From: Stygiobacter sp.
Lineage (GTDB): Bacteria > Pseudomonadota > Alphaproteobacteria > Rhodospirillales > Magnetospirillaceae
Direction: 5' to 3'
DNA: 47,317 nt
Assembly (NCBI GenBank): GCA_006218045.1
Contig: VBWB01000025.1
Location: 1-47,317, forward strand
The translations under genes were made by a program, and so were the position numbers. This document shows, piece after piece, positions 42,035-47,317 of the stretch. A model generated the notes under the pieces. The model was not told the origin of the DNA, did not search any database, and saw nothing but the letters and a program-made list of their open reading frames with translations. Positions within the stretch are counted from its first letter, which is position 1; every line of letters starts with the position of its first letter.

Positions 42035-42793
42035 ATGAGCAGACGTCCGTTGATCGCCGGCAACTGGAAGATGAATGGCCTGCTGGCCGATGGCATCGCC
42101 TTGGCCGAAGGGGTCGCCGCCAAACGCAAATCCCAGCCCGATCTGGCCTGCGACATGCTGGTGTGCCCGCCGTTCCCGCTGTTGGGCGCGGTCGCCGCCG
42201 CCCTGGCCGGTTCCGGCGTCGCCGTCGGCGCCCAGGATTGCCACGCCAAGATTTCGGGCGCTCATACCGGCGACACCTCGCCGGCGCTGTTGAAGGATGT
42301 GGGCTGTTCCGCCGTCATCCTCGGTCATTCCGAGCGCCGTACCGACCACGCCGAGACCGATGCGAGCGTCAAGGCCAAGGCCGCCGCCGCCCATGCCGCC
42401 GGATTGCTGGCCATCGTCTGCATCGGCGAAACCCTGGCCCAGCGCGATGCCGGCCAGACCATCGACGTCAACAAAAGCCAGTTGAAGGGCTCGCTGCCCG
42501 AGGGCGCCAACGCCGACAATACCGTCATCGCCTACGAGCCGGTCTGGGCCATCGGCACCGGTCGTGTCGCCACCCCGGAACAGGCGCAGGAAGTACACGC
42601 AGCCATCCGCGCCGAGTTGGTCAAGCTGATCGGTGAAAGTGAAGCCGGCAAGATGCGTATTCTCTATGGCGGCTCGATGAAGCCGGAAAACGCCGCCCAA
42701 TTGATCGCGCTGCCCGACGTGGATGGCGGTCTGATCGGCGGCGCGGCGCTGAAGGTCGAGGATTTCTGGGCCATCGCCCGCAACTGCGCCTGA
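42035..42793 (+). CDS. tpiA: Triosephosphate isomerase
   Basis: A 252-aa TIM-barrel glycolytic enzyme interconverting dihydroxyacetone phosphate and glyceraldehyde 3-phosphate. The Lys is in AGNWKMNG (residues 8-15), the catalytic His in VILGHSERR, and the catalytic Glu plus loop 6 in AYEPVWAIGTGRVAT; phosphate loop: LYGGSMKPEN. GGGAG lies 9 bases before the ATG at 42035; an ATG two codons earlier is also possible. It is divergent from ppiD. Confidence 0.95.
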   Translation: MSRRPLIAGNWKMNGLLADGIALAEGVAAKRKSQPDLACDMLVCPPFPLLGAVAAALAGSGVAVGAQDCHAKISGAHTGDTSPALLKDVGCSAVILGHSERRTDHAETDASVKAKAAAAHAAGLLAIVCIGETLAQRDAGQTIDVNKSQLKGSLPEGANADNTVIAYEPVWAIGTGRVATPEQAQEVHAAIRAELVKLIGESEAGKMRILYGGSMKPENAAQLIALPDVDGGLIGGAALKVEDFWAIARNCA

Positions 42794-42810
42794 CCATGTC
42801 ACTTTTGCAC

Positions 42811-42899
42811 TAGCCTTCCGCGACGCGGAGGGCTAAAAACGCCGTCGAACATTCCGGCGCCCGGTGCCACCGCCTGAACCCAGGCGGCGGCTCCGGGCG
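42811..42899 (+). repeat. Two strong stem-loops between tpiA and secG
   Basis: TAGCCTTCCGC (42811-42821) pairs with GCGGAGGGCTA (42825-42835) with one G-T pair and a GAC loop, 17 bases after the tpiA stop. CGCCCGG (42858-42864) with GCCACCGCCTG (42866-42876) pairs with CAGGCGGCGGC (42881-42891) and CCGGGCG (42893-42899) around AACC. The second ends 35 bases before secG. Neither has a following T-run; they may be a terminator/leader or a small RNA. Confidence 0.6.
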
Positions 42900-42934
42900 G
42901 ACCGTTTTGGTGGTTTGGCCTTTTTGGTGTGCTC

Positions 42935-44987
<2,053 letters not shown>

Positions 44988-44992
44988 GCAGC

Positions 44993-47148
<2,156 letters not shown>

Positions 47149-47171
47149 TCGCGGCTTCTGCCGATTACTGG

Positions 47172-47199
47172 AACGGCCAGGGGAAACCCTGGCCGTTTT
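47172..47199 (+). terminator. Intrinsic terminator of eno
   Basis: AACGGCCAGGG (47172-47182) pairs with CCCTGGCCGTT (47187-47197) around a GAAA tetraloop; the T-run is at 47196-47199. Confidence 0.9.
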
Positions 47200-47317
47200 C
47201 ATTTGAGCGGGAATCGTGTTGGCCTTGAGGGCAAACAGTTGGATGGGCACCGGCTAGATGTGAAGTCTCAGGAGGTTGCCCACTCGATCTGAACCGAGGA
47301 AGCTGAAGTTGCGAGAC
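47200..47317. other. Terminal stretch without a recognised gene
   Basis: The last 118 bases after the eno terminator show no convincing start of a gene on either strand and no match to an RNA gene that I know. AGGAGG at 47271-47276 looks like a ribosome binding site, but no ATG follows at a fitting distance within the window. Confidence 0.4.

Noticed and set aside
47240-47317. End of an insertion sequence at the right edge
   Set aside because: I saw no terminal inverted repeat, target duplication or transposase start; too little sequence is present to claim it.

Overview
The window looks like chromosomal DNA of a high-G+C alphaproteobacterium of the Rhodospirillales, most like Magnetospirillum or a close relative. 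This rests on protein style (an alphaproteobacterial TrcR/DUF1013 regulator, DUF1465 and DUF1192 small proteins, a secG-pyrG-kdsA-eno block) and base composition; I could not search for the species. No tRNA, rRNA, CRISPR array, prophage or complete insertion sequence is visible, and no magnetosome genes. No gene-free stretch exceeds about 240 bases.

Layout. 1-2883: fatty acid/hydroxybutyrate oxidation (end of etfA, 3-hydroxybutyryl-CoA dehydrogenase, a long acyl-CoA dehydrogenase). 3087-5795: YbaN-like membrane protein converging on a minus-strand operon HIT protein > degenerate PdeM-like protein > DNA photolyase. 5871-9827: membrane-anchored SGNH hydrolase, DMT transporter, AMP-forming acyl-CoA synthetase. 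9849-14469: small regulators and hydroxybutyrate metabolism (CheY-like receiver, DUF1465, an orphan 64-aa protein behind an AT-rich phased-repeat promoter, a hotdog thioesterase, BdhA, DUF1192, a quinone oxidoreductase, TrcR). 14692-22502: two efflux units, a TetR-controlled RND pump and a MacAB/Lol-like ABC system. 22556-28725: a complete biotin pathway, bioF-bioH-like-bioC-bioD-bioA on the minus strand plus a tail-anchored Pro-rich protein, with bioB divergent. 28872-35570: a signalling cluster with a REC-PAS-PAS-GGDEF-EAL protein, an orphan PhnD-like binding protein, and a Cache-PAS hybrid histidine kinase whose reading frame is broken in the phosphotransfer domain. 35567-38354: TetR regulator, 2-hydroxyacid dehydrogenase, RpoH. 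38436-41833: ppiD-trpE. 42035-47148: tpiA, secG, pyrG, kdsA, eno.

Most of this is ordinary housekeeping DNA. The most unusual points are: (a) a PdeM-family metallophosphoesterase that has lost nearly all its metal-binding motifs and sits in front of photolyase; (b) the hybrid kinase broken just after its phosphoacceptor His box by a net loss of 3n+1 bases, beside an orphan periplasmic binding protein that has no transporter; (c) a tandem duplication of ribosome binding site plus start codon at bioD; (d) three perfect 10-bp AT-rich repeats directly upstream of a good promoter for an orphan small gene; (e) an array of short hairpins, all with 3-base loops, downstream of trcR; (f) a twin TetR operator flanking a -10 box. 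None is proof of a new system; the PhnD-like/kinase/c-di-GMP cluster and the PdeM-like/photolyase operon are the best candidates for further work.
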